Notes: generated by a model not told the origin, from the letters alone. 64,000 bases of DNA from Actinoallomurus sp963799975 (GCA_963799975.1 CAWCZF010000005.1:1-64000), one strand, 5' to 3'; shown: positions 53,737 to 63,400, numbered from the stretch's first letter. Translations and numbers: made by a program.

Positions 53737-54544
53737 TCGGAGGCCGATGGGCCCGTGATCTGAACGTGTCCGCCCCGGAGTCCCCGTACCTGGCGTTCAT
53801 CGTCGGCCTGCACGTCGCCACCGCCGTCGTCCTGCTGGTCTTCTTCTGGCGGGACTGGGTGCGGATCATCGGCGGATTCCTCACCTCGGTCGGGCACCGC
53901 CGCGTCGATACACCGGACGAGAAGCTGGCCTGGATGCTGATCATCGCCACCGTTCCGGTGGGCGTCACCGGGCTTGCCCTGGAGCACACCTTCCGTACCG
54001 TGCTCGGCAAGCCGGTTCCGGCCGCGCTGTTCCTGGCCACCAACGGCGTCATCCTGTACGCCGGTGAACTGCTGCGGCGCCGCGCCGCCAAGCGCGTCGA
54101 CACGGCCGTCATGGGCGCCGCGGACGAGCCACTTACGACGGACGTCGCTTCGGACCGGCGGCTCGCCAAGCTCGGCTGGGGCGAGACCGTGCTGATCGGA
54201 GCCGCCGAGATCCTCGCCCTGCTGCCCGGCATCAGCCGCTCTGGCGTCACCATGGTCGTCGGCCTCACCCGCGGACTCTCCCACGAAGACGCCGCGCGCT
54301 TCTCCTTCCTGCTGGCCACCCCGGTCATCCTCGCCGCGGGAGTGCTGAAGATCCCCGACCTGACCGGGCCGCTCGGCGCCGGCATTCACGGACAGGTCTT
54401 GGTCGGCAGCCTTATCTCAGGCATCGGCGCCTACCTCGTCGTACGGTTTCTCGTCCGGTACTTCGAGACGCGCACCCTCACCCCTTCGCGGTCTACTGCA
54501 CCGTCGCAGGCCTGGCCAGTGCCCTCTACCTCGGCCTCGCCTGA
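53712..54544 (+). pseudogene. uppP: Undecaprenyl-diphosphate phosphatase UppP, 5'-truncated and frameshifted
   Basis: From VSVIIPALIGGRWARDL the sequence matches UppP/BacA, the membrane enzyme that recycles undecaprenyl diphosphate. The second signature LLPGISRSGVTMV (about 54220) is present, with LVGSLISGIGAYLVVRFLVR. The first 25 or so residues, including the first catalytic Glu motif and the start, are replaced by the end of the TIR gene. Near the end a CCCC run at 54481-54484 puts the natural tail (FAVYCTVAGLASALYLGLA) in another frame. The gene is therefore inactive as read. Confidence 0.8.
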
Positions 54545-54607
54545 GCCACGCCGTGAACAGGACCATGAGAAGGAGCCCCTGTCCCTTCGACGGCCGTCGC
54601 CTCGACC

Positions 54608-54760
54608 GTGAGCGTCTCCCAGATCGTGGGCGCCGCGCTCGTCCTGGCCGGGATGACCGGCATAGTGACGCTCGCCCTGTGGTTGCTCAGCCGTCCCACC
54701 GGGCCGGAACCGCCCGCGCGGGGCACGGACGGCGGCAGGGCGCCCGGGGCCTGTCCGTAG
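54608..54760 (+). CDS. Short membrane-segment ORF, possible remnant
   Basis: A 50-codon frame from GTG reads MSVSQIVGAALVLAGMTGIV (first codon read as Met), a single hydrophobic helix similar to the last helix of EamA-type transporters, then a Pro/Gly tail. No ribosome site is visible. It is most likely a tail piece of a deleted gene. Confidence 0.3.
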   Translation: MSVSQIVGAALVLAGMTGIVTLALWLLSRPTGPEPPARGTDGGRAPGACP

Positions 54761-54778
54761 TGCAGCTGGTCATCTCCG

Positions 54779-54990
54779 ATGCCCACCGCGGTCCGTGCGG
54801 CCAAAGCACTCATCACGGCGGCGATGGACGCCCGCCGTATGGGCCACCGCAACGCTCTACCGTACGACTTGTTGGAAGAGGCAGCCGAGGCGTACCTGAT
54901 CGATGCCCGGCTGGACCGGCTCGGCGCCGACTGGCTGGAACAAACTCTGGCCTACGTTTCCGAACCCTGCAAAGGCGCGGCACGTCACTG
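54779..54990 (+). pseudogene. Fragment of a large actinobacterial NTPase/helical-repeat protein
   Basis: The frame AAKALITAAMDARRMGHRNA, LPYDLLEEAAEAYLIDARLD and ADWLEQTLAYVSEPCKGA matches a conserved stretch of actinobacterial tetratricopeptide-like regulatory proteins, where CKGA is normally followed by RGPLTRI. Here that continuation is lost at 54975. Only this middle part survives. Confidence 0.5.
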
Positions 54991-55777
54991 GAGATCGGCC
55001 AGCGAATCTCGGGCGCGTTCGATGACACCTACAAGGGCGTCACGGCCTACAGCAAGAGGCTGATGAAGGAAGCCCCGCCGTACCGGCTTCATCACCACCA
55101 TGACGGGCCGCCGTCTGTACGTGGACAGGTCCAGGAAATTGTTTGCGGGCGAGGAGGTCACGGTGCCAGCACAGGATCGTCGCTGGGTGACCGGGAAGAT
55201 CTCGGTCCAGCGACGGCGGTTCACCAACCGTCACAGCGCCGTAAGCCATGATTCCGCAGCGGAACACCAGGTCACCGCACGAAACCGAGTCTTCGAGCGG
55301 GACAACGTGCGCTGGCGGTCCTGGAGCCGGCGGCGGTCAGTGTCGTCTACAAGGCGTACATATCGCTGGGAGAGTCGCGCGAGCGTGAGGCGAACGGTGC
55401 TCCTGGGAAGTCATCGCCGAGGCCGTGAGGCTCACACACGGCGTCGCGCCACACCGCATTCGGTTGCCGCTTCTCACCAAGAAAGGTCGATCAGGCAGGC
55501 GGCAAGTCCGCAGCAATCGCAGCGGGTACCCGCGCACCGTCGCAGATCCCGGACGGCAATTGTTTACGGAAACGAGGATTTTGATCACTCAGTGATCCCA
55601 AAGTGGGAATTGTTCACCGGACCGCGTACCCCTGCATCACGTTAGGGTTTTCATTCTTGTTGTCCTGGCGGATGTCACTGACCAGGAAGTTTTTGGCGTC
55701 TCAACGATCTATCCACAGGATTCTCCTCATCGGTCTGTCCTTTCCTGCGGACGGAGGTGGAGGGCGGGCGCTGGGGG
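54991..55777 (+). other. Decayed sequence before the ABC genes
   Basis: No credible gene; several frames carry short protein-like stretches (for example YKGVTAYSKRLMKEAPPYRL at 55032-55091) that look like shuffled gene pieces. The part from 55580 to 55740 is AT-richer and could contain the end of a mobile element. Confidence 0.4.
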
Positions 55778-56557
55778 TCAGGCATCGCGGCACACGCGCC
55801 AGGCGCCGAGGCTGAGGAATACGACGAGGTATATGGCCAGCTCCAGGGCGGCTGTGCCGGGCGTCGGTATGCGGGCCGCGTGCGGTCCGGTGGGCGGATG
55901 TGTGGTGGCCAGGGCGTCTGCGGCGTTGACCAGCAGCCAGCGGTCGGGGAGGTAGGAGAAGCTCTCCACCGCGCGGGCGGCGGGCCAGGCGAGGAAGACC
56001 AGGCCGAACATGGCCGCCATGGCGCCGGCGGTGTGCCGGATGATCGCGCCCAGTCCGAAGCCGACCATCGTCACGACGGTCATGTAGAGGCCGGCGCAGA
56101 TGACGGCGCGGAGGACGTTGTGGTCGCGGAGGCCGACGTCGAGGTGCTCGCTCGAGAGCACGGCTTGGCCGAGGGAGAAGGAGACGAACGTGCAGGTCTC
56201 GCAGATAAGGAGGGCGAAGGCGCCGAGGACCAGGGCTTTGGCGGTGAAGACCGTGCCGCGTCTTGGGACGGCGGTGAAGGTCGCTCGGATCATACCGGTG
56301 CTGTATTCGGTGCTGATCACCAGTACGCCGAGCGCGCCAAGGGCCAGTTCACCGAACTGGAAGCCGCTGAAAGAGTCCCCTACAGGATCGAAGTTCGCTT
56401 TGTCGGCCGCGGCCATCGTGGTCCAGTTGTGCGTGATGGAGGAGACGTCGAGTATTCCAATGCCCAGGCCCAAGGCGACCGCCACGCCTATGATCACGTA
56501 CGTCGAGCGGACGGAGCGGAGTTTGATCCATTCGGCGCGGAGGATGGCGAGGCTCAT
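55778..56557 (-). CDS. ABC-2 type transporter permease
   Basis: The 259-residue permease has six hydrophobic segments (VRSTYVIIGVAVALGLGIGI; AVICAGLYMTVVTMVGFGLG; AMFGLVFLAWPAARAV; AALELAIYLVVFLSLGAWRV) and the family start AILRAEWIKLRSVRSTY. It overlaps the ATPase by ATGA. Together with that ATPase it forms an exporter of the BcrAB/DrrAB type; the two-component system encoded divergently at 57704 is the obvious regulator. Confidence 0.88.
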   Translation of the reverse strand: MSLAILRAEWIKLRSVRSTYVIIGVAVALGLGIGILDVSSITHNWTTMAAADKANFDPVGDSFSGFQFGELALGALGVLVISTEYSTGMIRATFTAVPRRGTVFTAKALVLGAFALLICETCTFVSFSLGQAVLSSEHLDVGLRDHNVLRAVICAGLYMTVVTMVGFGLGAIIRHTAGAMAAMFGLVFLAWPAARAVESFSYLPDRWLLVNAADALATTHPPTGPHAARIPTPGTAALELAIYLVVFLSLGAWRVCRDA

Positions 56558-57501
56558 CGAGTCCGCCTTCCGCTGGCCGGGTTCGCGGCCGTGTCGGGCG
56601 GGGACGCCCGGTATTCGACTGCGCTGTCGGTGAGTTTCATGTAGGCCTCCTCCAGGGACGCCTGCCGGCCGGCCAGTTCGTACACGGTGATGCCGTTCGT
56701 GGCGGCGACGTGGCTGATCGCCTCGCTGGACAGGCCGGTGACCGCGAGCCCACCGCCGGGCTCGGGTGTGACCGTGGCGCCGCTCGCGCGGAGCCGGTCG
56801 GCGAGTACGCCGTCGTCTGGCGTACGGACGAGCACGTCGTTCAGCGCGCTGGCCTGGATGAAGTCCCGCATGCCGGTGTCGGCGATGAGCCGGCCGCGGC
56901 CGATTACGATCAAGTGGTCGGCGGTCAGCGCCATCTCGCTGATCAGATGGCTGGAGACGAAGACCGTACGGCCTTCTGCGGCGAGTGTCTTCATGAGGGT
57001 GCGGATCCATACGATGCCCTCGGGGTCCAGGCCGTTGACCGGCTCATCGAAGATCAGGATCTGCGGGTCGCCCAGCAGCGCAGCGGCGATGGCCAGCCGC
57101 TGCCTCATACCGAGCGAGAATCCTCGGACTCGCTTGCGGGCGACGTCGGCCAGCCCGGTCCGTTGGAGGACCTCCCTGACCCGGCCGCGCGGCAGTTGGT
57201 TGGTCACCGCGAGCCATTCCAGGTGGCTGCGGGCACTGCGGCCGCCGTGGACAGCGCCGGCGTCCAGCAGTGATCCGGCGACCTGCAACGGCCGCTCGTG
57301 CGATCGGTAGGGCCGTCCGGCGACCAGGGACCGGCCGCTGGAGGGGGTGTCCAGACCGAGGATCATCCGCATCGTCGTTGACTTGCCAGCGCCGTTGGGG
57401 CCCAGGAAGCCGGTGACCCGGCCCGGATGAATCTCGAAGGAGAGGTGATCGACCGCCACAACGGACCGGTAGCGCTTGGTGAGATCGTGGGCGTGGATCA
57501 T
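56554..57501 (-). CDS. ABC transporter ATP-binding protein (BcrA/DrrA-like)
   Basis: The 315-residue ATPase has Walker A FLGPNGAGKST, the shortened signature FSLGMRQRLAIA, Walker B LIFDEPVNGLD and the H-loop FVSSHLISEM. A C-terminal domain of about 90 residues ends in SLEEAYMKLTDS. Members export antibiotics, lantibiotics or lipids. The divergent gene pair is a HisKA_3 kinase and LuxR-type regulator, the usual neighbours of such exporters. Confidence 0.92.
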   Translation of the reverse strand: MIHAHDLTKRYRSVVAVDHLSFEIHPGRVTGFLGPNGAGKSTTMRMILGLDTPSSGRSLVAGRPYRSHERPLQVAGSLLDAGAVHGGRSARSHLEWLAVTNQLPRGRVREVLQRTGLADVARKRVRGFSLGMRQRLAIAAALLGDPQILIFDEPVNGLDPEGIVWIRTLMKTLAAEGRTVFVSSHLISEMALTADHLIVIGRGRLIADTGMRDFIQASALNDVLVRTPDDGVLADRLRASGATVTPEPGGGLAVTGLSSEAISHVAATNGITVYELAGRQASLEEAYMKLTDSAVEYRASPPDTAANPASGRRTR

Positions 57502-57703
57502 CGAATTTCCCCGATCGTGGGGTGTCGTCTTGTCACGCGCTCAAGGGTGCCGCCCGCGAGGGGCCGGATTCATCACCCCGCAGCACGCTTTCGCGCCTCT
57601 GCCCACAGGACCGTACGGGGCTCGGCAACGGCGCCGCCTATGCCTGGGGGGATAGGCCGCGCGGATGATGCGGCAGCTGGGAACACCCGCCTACGCTGGC
57701 GTT

Positions 57704-58930
57704 ATGCACACCGGACCTCGCCCGATGCTGATCAGGCGGCTGCGCCCCGGCCACTGGCTGGCGCTGGATTATCTGACCGCCGGCGCTTACGCGCTTCCGG
57801 TCCTGCTGTTGCTGCTCAACGAGGCGAGCAGCTGGGCCGCGGCTGTGGCCGTCCCAGTCGGGGGGATCACGTTCGTCCTGCCGATCGCTCTGCGCCGGCA
57901 TCGGGTGATCGTCTCGTTCGGGTTGGTGGTGGCGGGGCTGGTCGTGGTCGGTCTGGCCGAGCCCAGGGCGGCCGTCGCGGGACTGGTCACGATGGCGTAT
58001 GTGCTGTACGCCGTGGCCGCCACCAGCCCGCCGCGTATCGCGGTCGCTGTGTTCGCGATGTCGCTGGGCGCCGCCGTGGCGACGGCGCTACCGGACTTCC
58101 GGCACCGGGGCGGCGTCGTCGTGTTCGCGTTCGTGTTCATCACCGTGTGGACCGTCGGGTACGCGGTGGGCATGCACCGCCGATACGCCGAGAGCCTGCT
58201 GCGTTATCAGGCCGACCTGGCCGAGGCCGAGCTGGAGAAGGCCCGGCGAGGTGTGATCGAGGAACGCATGCGGATCGCCCGCGAACTGCATGACGTGGTC
58301 GCCCACAGCATGAGCGTGATCACCGTGCAGGCGGGGTTCGGCACGCTGGTCATCGAGGACAGACCGGAGGAGGCTCGCGCCGCTCTCAGCGCAATCGAGA
58401 CCACCGGCCGCCAGACCCTGACCGAAATGCGGCGGCTGCTCGGCGTGCTCCGTGAGAAGGATCCCGGCCGTACGGCTGGCGGGCCCGTGTTCGCGCCAGC
58501 TCCTGGCTTGGCCGATCTCGGGCGGCTCGCGGAGCAGACCGTGAAGGCAGGGGTACGGGTGGAGGTGGTGACCACCGGCCGACCGCGCGCACTGCCGGCG
58601 GGGATCGAGCTGTCGGCGTACCGCATCGTTCAGGAGGCCCTCACCAACGTGGTCAAGCACGCTGGCACCGACACCGCCCGCGCGGCGTTGGACTACCGAG
58701 AGGACGAGTTGGCCATCGAGATCACCGATGACGGGCGCGGCTGCCCCGAGGCCGTCGAGCCGCACCCGGGTCACGGCCTGGCCGGCATGCGCGAGCGTGT
58801 GGACCTGCACGGCGGCTCGTTCCAGGCCGCACCTCGACGGGACCGCGGCTTCCAGGTGACCGCCCGCCTTCCTCTCCTCGCCGAAGAACAGGCCGCTGAC
58901 GTACCCAAGGGCGCGGAGCGGGCGGCGTGA
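57704..58930 (+). CDS. HisKA_3 sensor histidine kinase
   Basis: The 408-residue kinase has five or six N-terminal membrane helices (ALPVLLLLLNEASSWAAAVA; FGLVVAGLVVVGLAEPRAAV; VVVFAFVFITVWTVGYAVGM), a coiled segment, and the H-box RIARELHDVVAHSMSVITVQ (His about residue 195). An HATPase domain follows with VQEALTNVVKHAG and GHGLAGMRERV. ATG 57704 is preferred (AT-rich GTT before it, no Shine-Dalgarno; possibly leaderless). It overlaps its response regulator. Confidence 0.92.
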   Translation: MHTGPRPMLIRRLRPGHWLALDYLTAGAYALPVLLLLLNEASSWAAAVAVPVGGITFVLPIALRRHRVIVSFGLVVAGLVVVGLAEPRAAVAGLVTMAYVLYAVAATSPPRIAVAVFAMSLGAAVATALPDFRHRGGVVVFAFVFITVWTVGYAVGMHRRYAESLLRYQADLAEAELEKARRGVIEERMRIARELHDVVAHSMSVITVQAGFGTLVIEDRPEEARAALSAIETTGRQTLTEMRRLLGVLREKDPGRTAGGPVFAPAPGLADLGRLAEQTVKAGVRVEVVTTGRPRALPAGIELSAYRIVQEALTNVVKHAGTDTARAALDYREDELAIEITDDGRGCPEAVEPHPGHGLAGMRERVDLHGGSFQAAPRRDRGFQVTARLPLLAEEQAADVPKGAERAA

Positions 58931-59583
58931 CCGTACGGGTCCTGGTGGCCGACGATCAGACACTCCTGCGGGCAGGGCTGCGCGGCATCGTGGACACCGC
59001 ACCGGACCTGACCGTCATCGGCGACGCGGGCACCGGCCGGGAGGCCGTCGAACTGGTCCGTACGCAACAGCCCGATGTCGTGCTCATGGACATCCGGATG
59101 CCCGACATGGACGGCTTGGAGGCCACCCGCCTGATCACCGCCTCCAGCGACGTCAGGGTGCTGATCTTGACCACCTTCGACCTGGATGAGTACGTCTACG
59201 CGGCGTTGCGCGGAGGAGCCAGCGGTTTCCTACTCAAAGACACCCCGCCCAAAGATCTCCTCTCCGCGGTCCGGATCATCGCGGCCGGCGATGCCCTGCT
59301 CGCTCCCGGCATCACTAAACGGCTGATCAAGCAGTTCGCTACCCAGCCCGCGATACCCACCCCTGCGAGCGATCAGCTACCGCAGACCATCACCGAGCGC
59401 GAACGGGAGGTGCTCATGCTGGTCGCCGAGGGCCTGTCCAACCGCGAGGTCGCAGAGCGCCTGAACATCGGGCCCGGCACCGCCAAGACCCACGTCGGAC
59501 ATCTGCTGACCAAACTCGGCGCCCGCGATCGCGTCCAGCTCGTGATCATCGCTTACCGCACTGGCATGGCCACCGCACCCTGA
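58927..59583 (+). CDS. NarL/FixJ-family response regulator
   Basis: This 218-residue LuxR-type regulator has a receiver domain (VLVADDQTLLRAG; phospho-Asp in VVLMDIRMPDMDG; LLKDTPPKDL with the conserved Lys) and a C-terminal HTH (LTEREREVLMLVAEG-like ITEREREVLM, VAERLNIGPGTAKTHVGHLL). The GTG start overlaps the kinase stop by GTGA. It likely controls the adjacent ABC exporter, which is encoded divergently from the kinase. Confidence 0.93.
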   Translation: MTVRVLVADDQTLLRAGLRGIVDTAPDLTVIGDAGTGREAVELVRTQQPDVVLMDIRMPDMDGLEATRLITASSDVRVLILTTFDLDEYVYAALRGGASGFLLKDTPPKDLLSAVRIIAAGDALLAPGITKRLIKQFATQPAIPTPASDQLPQTITEREREVLMLVAEGLSNREVAERLNIGPGTAKTHVGHLLTKLGARDRVQLVIIAYRTGMATAP

Positions 59584-59643
59584 CCATCCCGAACCCGCTG
59601 CGCTCGCAGCTGAGGGGGAGGAGCCCACCAAGCGATCATGACG

Positions 59644-60715
59644 TCAGGGCTGAACCAACCCAAGACGCCCACCGCCGAGGGACTGTCTGAACCGGCCGTG
59701 CATCTGCGGTTTGATCAGCTTGGTCTTGGTGTTGACGCCTTCGGTGCCGCCGTTGTGGTGTTCGCTGGTCAGGGCTGCGTGGACGGCGTCTTGGTCGAGG
59801 CGCAGGCCACGGATGAAGGAGTGGACGTGGGGCAGGCTCGCCTGCTCGGCGGTGTTGATCCACTCCTGTAGCCGGTCTACGTTGTCCTCGGCGGGGGTGA
59901 GGAACTGGGCGAAGCCGCGGACCAAGGCGGCGAGCCGACTCATCTCGGGGCAGGCGCTGGTGGTCTTAGCCAGGAGTTCGTGCTGGTCGGGCCGGAGCGT
60001 GTCGGGGCGACTGAGCAGCAGGCGGGCGAGGCGGCGAGGTGAGATCGCGGGCCGGTTGTCTTCGACACGGCCCTGGGTGATGTAGCGATAAAGGAGATTC
60101 CGGCTGCCGCCATAGCCGCGTTCGCGGATCTCGCGAAGAAGCTGAAGAACGGAGACCGCGGGATCTTCGGCCCGGCGTTGATGCAGGTACTCGCGATGGG
60201 GATCGACGAGGGTCGGACGGTACTGTGGCGCCCACCGCATCTGGGCGGGCTCGGGGATACGCGCGTAGCGTTTCACGGTGTTCAGCGCGAGGTTCAGCCG
60301 CCGGGCGCATTCCAGCAGGCCGACGCCGGCGTCGAGGAGGTCGTGGACCTGGTGCCACCGGGCCAGGGTGGTGGTCGTTCCGCCGTCGAGTTTGCGCACC
60401 CGAGAGGCGCTGGCCCAACAATCGCTGTGAACCGCGACTTCCCTTTCTGTCCGCCTCGGCGAAGTCGTGCCAGATGTGCCACCGGTCCCCGACCTGCAGG
60501 GCAGTGGGCAACGCTTGGTGCACGGCGTCGGCATAGCCGGCGGCACCGTCCCGGCAGACAATCTCGACGCCCGGATGCTCACGCAGCCACGCGGCAAGAG
60601 TGTCGGACCTGCAACGGCCAAGACATCTACCCGCTGGCGAGTCTCGGCGTCGATCAAGACGGTGGCGTAGGTGCGCGAACGTCGCAACGAGAAGTGAGGT
60701 GCCCCGAACCTTCCG
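59644..60715 (-). mobile_element. ISL3-family transposase remnant, two frameshifts
   Basis: Segments in alternating frames match ISL3 transposases: FSLRRSRTYATVLIDAETRQ, then (other frame) TLAAWLREHPGVEIVCRDGA and HQALPTALQVGDRWHIWHDF with the DDE-type first Asp region. The first frame resumes at EREVAVHSDCWA and runs to HHNGGTEGVNTKTKLIKPQM. The N-terminal zinc-finger part is missing, cut at about 60715 by an IS3-type left end. The breaks lie near 60650 and 60440. Confidence 0.75.
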
Positions 60716-60759
60716 GACAGCGACCCCACTAAGATTGGGTCGTCTGAAAGGAACATTGG

Positions 60760-61050
60760 TTGCCACCGAATCGCAGGAGCTTCTCTCCTGAATTCAAGGA
60801 AGAGGCCGTTAAGATGGCGATCGAGATGTCGCGTCCGGTCGCCCAAGTGGCCAAGGAACTCGGGATCCACGAGGCGACACTTGGTAACTGGGTCAATGCC
60901 TATCGACGCGAGCACGCGGGTGATGAGCCGCCGCTGTCCGTGAACGAGCGGGCACGCCTGCGTGAGGCGGAGCGCGAACTCCGCGAACTAAAGCAAAAGG
61001 TCGCTTTCCTGGAAAAAGTTGCCGCGTACTTCGCCGCGGAGCCTCGGTGA
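60760..61050 (+). CDS. IS3-family transposase OrfA
   Basis: The 96-residue HTH protein (FSPEFKEEAVKMAIEMSRPV, then VAKELGIHEATLGNWVNAYR and a coiled tail ELKQKVAFLEKVAAYFA) is an IS3-type OrfA. It starts at TTG 60760 with GAAAGG upstream. The frame overlaps orfB by 4 bp, as in IS3 elements where a -1 frameshift makes the fusion transposase. Confidence 0.85.
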   Translation: MPPNRRSFSPEFKEEAVKMAIEMSRPVAQVAKELGIHEATLGNWVNAYRREHAGDEPPLSVNERARLREAERELRELKQKVAFLEKVAAYFAAEPR

Positions 61051-61260
61051 GCGACAGGTTCGAGTTCATCGACGCGGAGTACGCGCCCAACTCCACCACT
61101 GCGAACAACACGGTGCCGTCGATCGTGAAGATGTGCGAGTGGCTTGAGGTATCTCGCTCTGGATTTTACGAATGGCGGGACCGCCCGGCATCGGCAACCG
61201 CGCAGCGCCTGGAGGACCTCAAGCTCTATATCGCCAAGTCATTCGAGGTGGTACGCCCCG
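61047..61260 (+). mobile_element. IS3-family OrfB, 5' fragment
   Basis: The start VPSIVKMCEWLEVSRSGFYE and WRDRPASATAQRLEDLKLYI belong to the HTH_21 part of IS3 OrfB. Homology ends at about 61255, where unrelated sequence and then a reversed fragment of another IS3 OrfB begin. The catalytic DDE part is missing, so this copy cannot transpose by itself. Confidence 0.75.
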
Positions 61261-61297
61261 GTGATCTTGGAGACTGGTTCGCGTGGCTGCCGGCCGC

Positions 61298-61517
61298 TCA
61301 GGCGGCCGTCTGGTGCCTCCGGTAGAACGCTTCCTCGTATTTGAACGGGGGAACGTTGTTACAGTAAGAGTTTAGTTTTTTAGTGTTGTACCATTCAGCC
61401 CATTCCATAGTGGCTTTCGTCACATCAGCGAACCCTTTCCATGGGCCGCGCAGGTCGACGAGCTCCCGCTTGTACAGACTATTCAGCGCCTCTGTGGCGG
61501 CACAATGCCGTTTAGTT
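61298..61517 (-). mobile_element. IS3-family OrfB, 3' fragment on the minus strand
   Basis: Read on the minus strand, TEALNSLYKRELVDLRGPWK, ATMEWAEWYNTKKLNSYCNN and VPPFKYEEAFYRRHQTAA are the last 70 residues of an IS3-type OrfB. The fragment is AT-richer than the neighbouring IS3 copy, so it comes from a different element. Nothing but this tail remains. Confidence 0.7.
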
Positions 61518-61626
61518 AAGGTTTTGGGTGCCTAGATATCCACATATCCACAAGCGGGACACGCGGTAGTCTGTGGATATCGCTTGTGCGGTTGAGGAGA
61601 TTTTCGGCTGAAGTTATATTGCCGCT

Positions 61627-61863
61627 GTGACGGAGGTAGAAGATAGCGATAGGTCCTGTCTGACCGACGTTGTCGGGGTCGGGGTGTTGACTCGGCTGGT
61701 TCCTCGGGAGGTGGTTGTTTATCTCGGCCGGAAGGAGCAGCGGGATAGGCGACTTCCGGCGCGGGTGATGGTCTACTTCGTGATGGCCATGGCCTTGTTT
61801 TATGGTGATGGCTATGAGGAAGTGATGCGGAAGGTCGTCGCCGGGCTGCGTTATATCGGCTAT
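61627..61863 (+). mobile_element. IS4-family transposase, N-terminal fragment
   Basis: DRSCLTDVVGVGVLTRLVPR, then LPARVMVYFVMAMALFYGDG and YEEVMRKVVAGLRYI match the N-terminal domain of actinomycete IS4 transposases. The frame loses homology at about 61863. No catalytic domain remains. Confidence 0.75.
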
Positions 61864-61933
61864 GGCGGCCGACCGGACTCGCGCCGGGACCGGCCCGCAG
61901 AGCGGGACGCCTTTAAAGACGAAGAGAAAGTAC

Positions 61934-62164
61934 TCATCCGGCAGGTTCGTCCTGCTGTCCTGCGTTGTCCGCCGGTTCAGCCTGCTTGTTCCTGGTCTCG
62001 TAGCGCCGGCGCCATGCGGCGCAGCGTTCGATGAAAGCGGGTAGGTGCTGGGTCTGGAACTGCTCCGCAGACCAGTCGTCGGTTCCGACTCGGGCGTCTG
62101 GGTTGCAGGCGTTGCGCTTGCCGAAAATGTCATCCGGGCAGGTGAGAGCGTTGGATGCCGACAC
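61934..62164 (-). CDS. Hypothetical protein, small (76 aa)
   Basis: A GTG-started frame gives a polar protein with LTCPDDIFGKRNACNPDARV and FIERCAAWRRRYETRNKQAE and a Pro/Asp-rich end. It has protein-like composition, and two Cys in the first half, but I do not know it. It sits among IS fragments and could be a truncated or passenger gene. Confidence 0.35.
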   Translation of the reverse strand: MSASNALTCPDDIFGKRNACNPDARVGTDDWSAEQFQTQHLPAFIERCAAWRRRYETRNKQAEPADNAGQQDEPAG

Positions 62165-62232
62165 GGACTTTGATAGGCCCGGCCGTGGCCGAACAGGCCA
62201 CGTGGGAGGCGGTCACTACGCCATGATGGTTG

Positions 62233-62530
62233 GCTGTGCTGTTAGGGCTGGCCTGCCTGACTGTGACGAACGCCTTTGCGGTGCTGCGGTTGCTTCCGAT
62301 GAGCGGCCGGGACAGGGACACCGAGGTCTTGGCTCTGCGTCACCAGATGGGGGTGCTGGAGCGCTAACTGGGTGAGGGAATAGTGCGGTTCGCCCCGGCC
62401 GATCGCGCGTTCCTCGCGGGTGTTGGTGTTCCGCCTGCGGCGGGGAGGCGTTACGTCGGCTGCGGCTGCTGGTACGCCTGGATACGATCCTGGGTTGGCA
62501 TCGTGACCTGATATCCCGGTGGCATGCAAG
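62233..62530 (+). mobile_element. IS integrase N-terminal remnant
   Basis: LLGLACLTVTNAFAVLRLLP, DTEVLALRHQMGVLER and, after an in-frame stop at 62366-62368 and a frame change, remnants of the following helices match the N-terminus of the actinomycete integrase-core IS family. It has stop codons and cannot be expressed. Confidence 0.6.
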
Positions 62531-62591
62531 TACTGTGCCCAGGTCGGCCCGGTCCGTCGCGGCGCGGTTGGAGACCCGGACCGCTCCGGCC

Positions 62592-62808
62592 TCTGGTGGT
62601 AACGCATCCGACACCCGGAATCAGCAACAGCCAGCACACGATCTTCCGCGCGGACACGGCAACATATCTCGGGCCACCGCAGGAAGACTGGGAATCGGAA
62701 CGGATCGAGTGGGTGCCACTCGACGAGGTACGCGGCCCGGTCGACAAAAAGGACATCCTCAGCGGAACGACCCTGGTAGCCCTCCTGCACGTGCTCGCGA
62801 CCGGCTGA
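62592..62808 (+). pseudogene. NUDIX hydrolase, C-terminal fragment
   Basis: GISNSQHTIFRADTATYLGP, then ESERIEWVPLDEVRGPVDKK and ILSGTTLVALLHVLATG are the last 65 or so residues of an actinomycete NUDIX hydrolase (the part after the Nudix box). The Nudix box itself is absent. Confidence 0.7.
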
Positions 62809-62884
62809 TTCCTCTGCGACGCGTCCACCGTGGTCTCCTGAAGACCGTCAACGGTCAGCGCGAGGGCGCGGCAGGCTCCGTGTT

Positions 62885-63180
62885 CGTGGCTTACGACTGC
62901 TCTATCTGATCTTCATCCGGCTCCTCGACACCGTAACTCTGCTCCTGCGCTCGGATGTCCCCAAGGAAGCCGAGATACTGGTCCTGCGCTACCAGCTGAC
63001 CGTGTTGCGCCGACAGGTCGCTCGGCCCAAGCCGCTGTGGGCTGACCGAGCTCTGATCTCGGCACTGGCCCGGCTACTCCCGAAGTCACGCCGGCTCAGG
63101 CTGCTGGTCACACCTGGCACGCTCCTGCGCTGGCACGCCGATCTGGTGAAGCAGCGCTGGAACTATAAGCAGACGGCGCT
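62885..63180 (+). mobile_element. Second IS integrase N-terminal fragment
   Basis: RLLYLIFIRLLDTVTLLLRS, then KEAEILVLRYQLTVLRRQVA and LLRWHADLVKQRWNYKQT belong to the same family as the remnant at 47756-48443, but here only the N-terminal half is present and reads in one frame. The two elements are paralogous copies in the same orientation relative to different neighbours. Confidence 0.7.
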
Positions 63181-63219
63181 GGGTCGCCGACCGTGCTCCG
63201 CCTCAGCCCAGGCGGCGCC

Positions 63220-63400
63220 TGCACGCTAAACGAGAAACCCGGAACAAACCCGAGTCCAGAAAGCGGCCAATCGCTCCCACGCCCGTTTGCGTGGACCGGT
63301 GAACGAGCGAACACCCAGCTCAAGAACTGGATGCTCGGCCAGATAGCACAGTGGTACGAGGCCGAGAGCTGCTGCCTCGCCCACCACCATTGCGTAACGC
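63220..63400 (+). mobile_element. IS5-like (DDE_4) transposase C-terminal remnant
   Basis: Two frames combine to KAANRSHARLRGP and GERANTQLKNWMLGQIAQWY, a form of the C-terminal R-x-x-x-E-R-x-N motif of IS5-type transposases. The fragment is short and frame-shifted. Confidence 0.5.
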
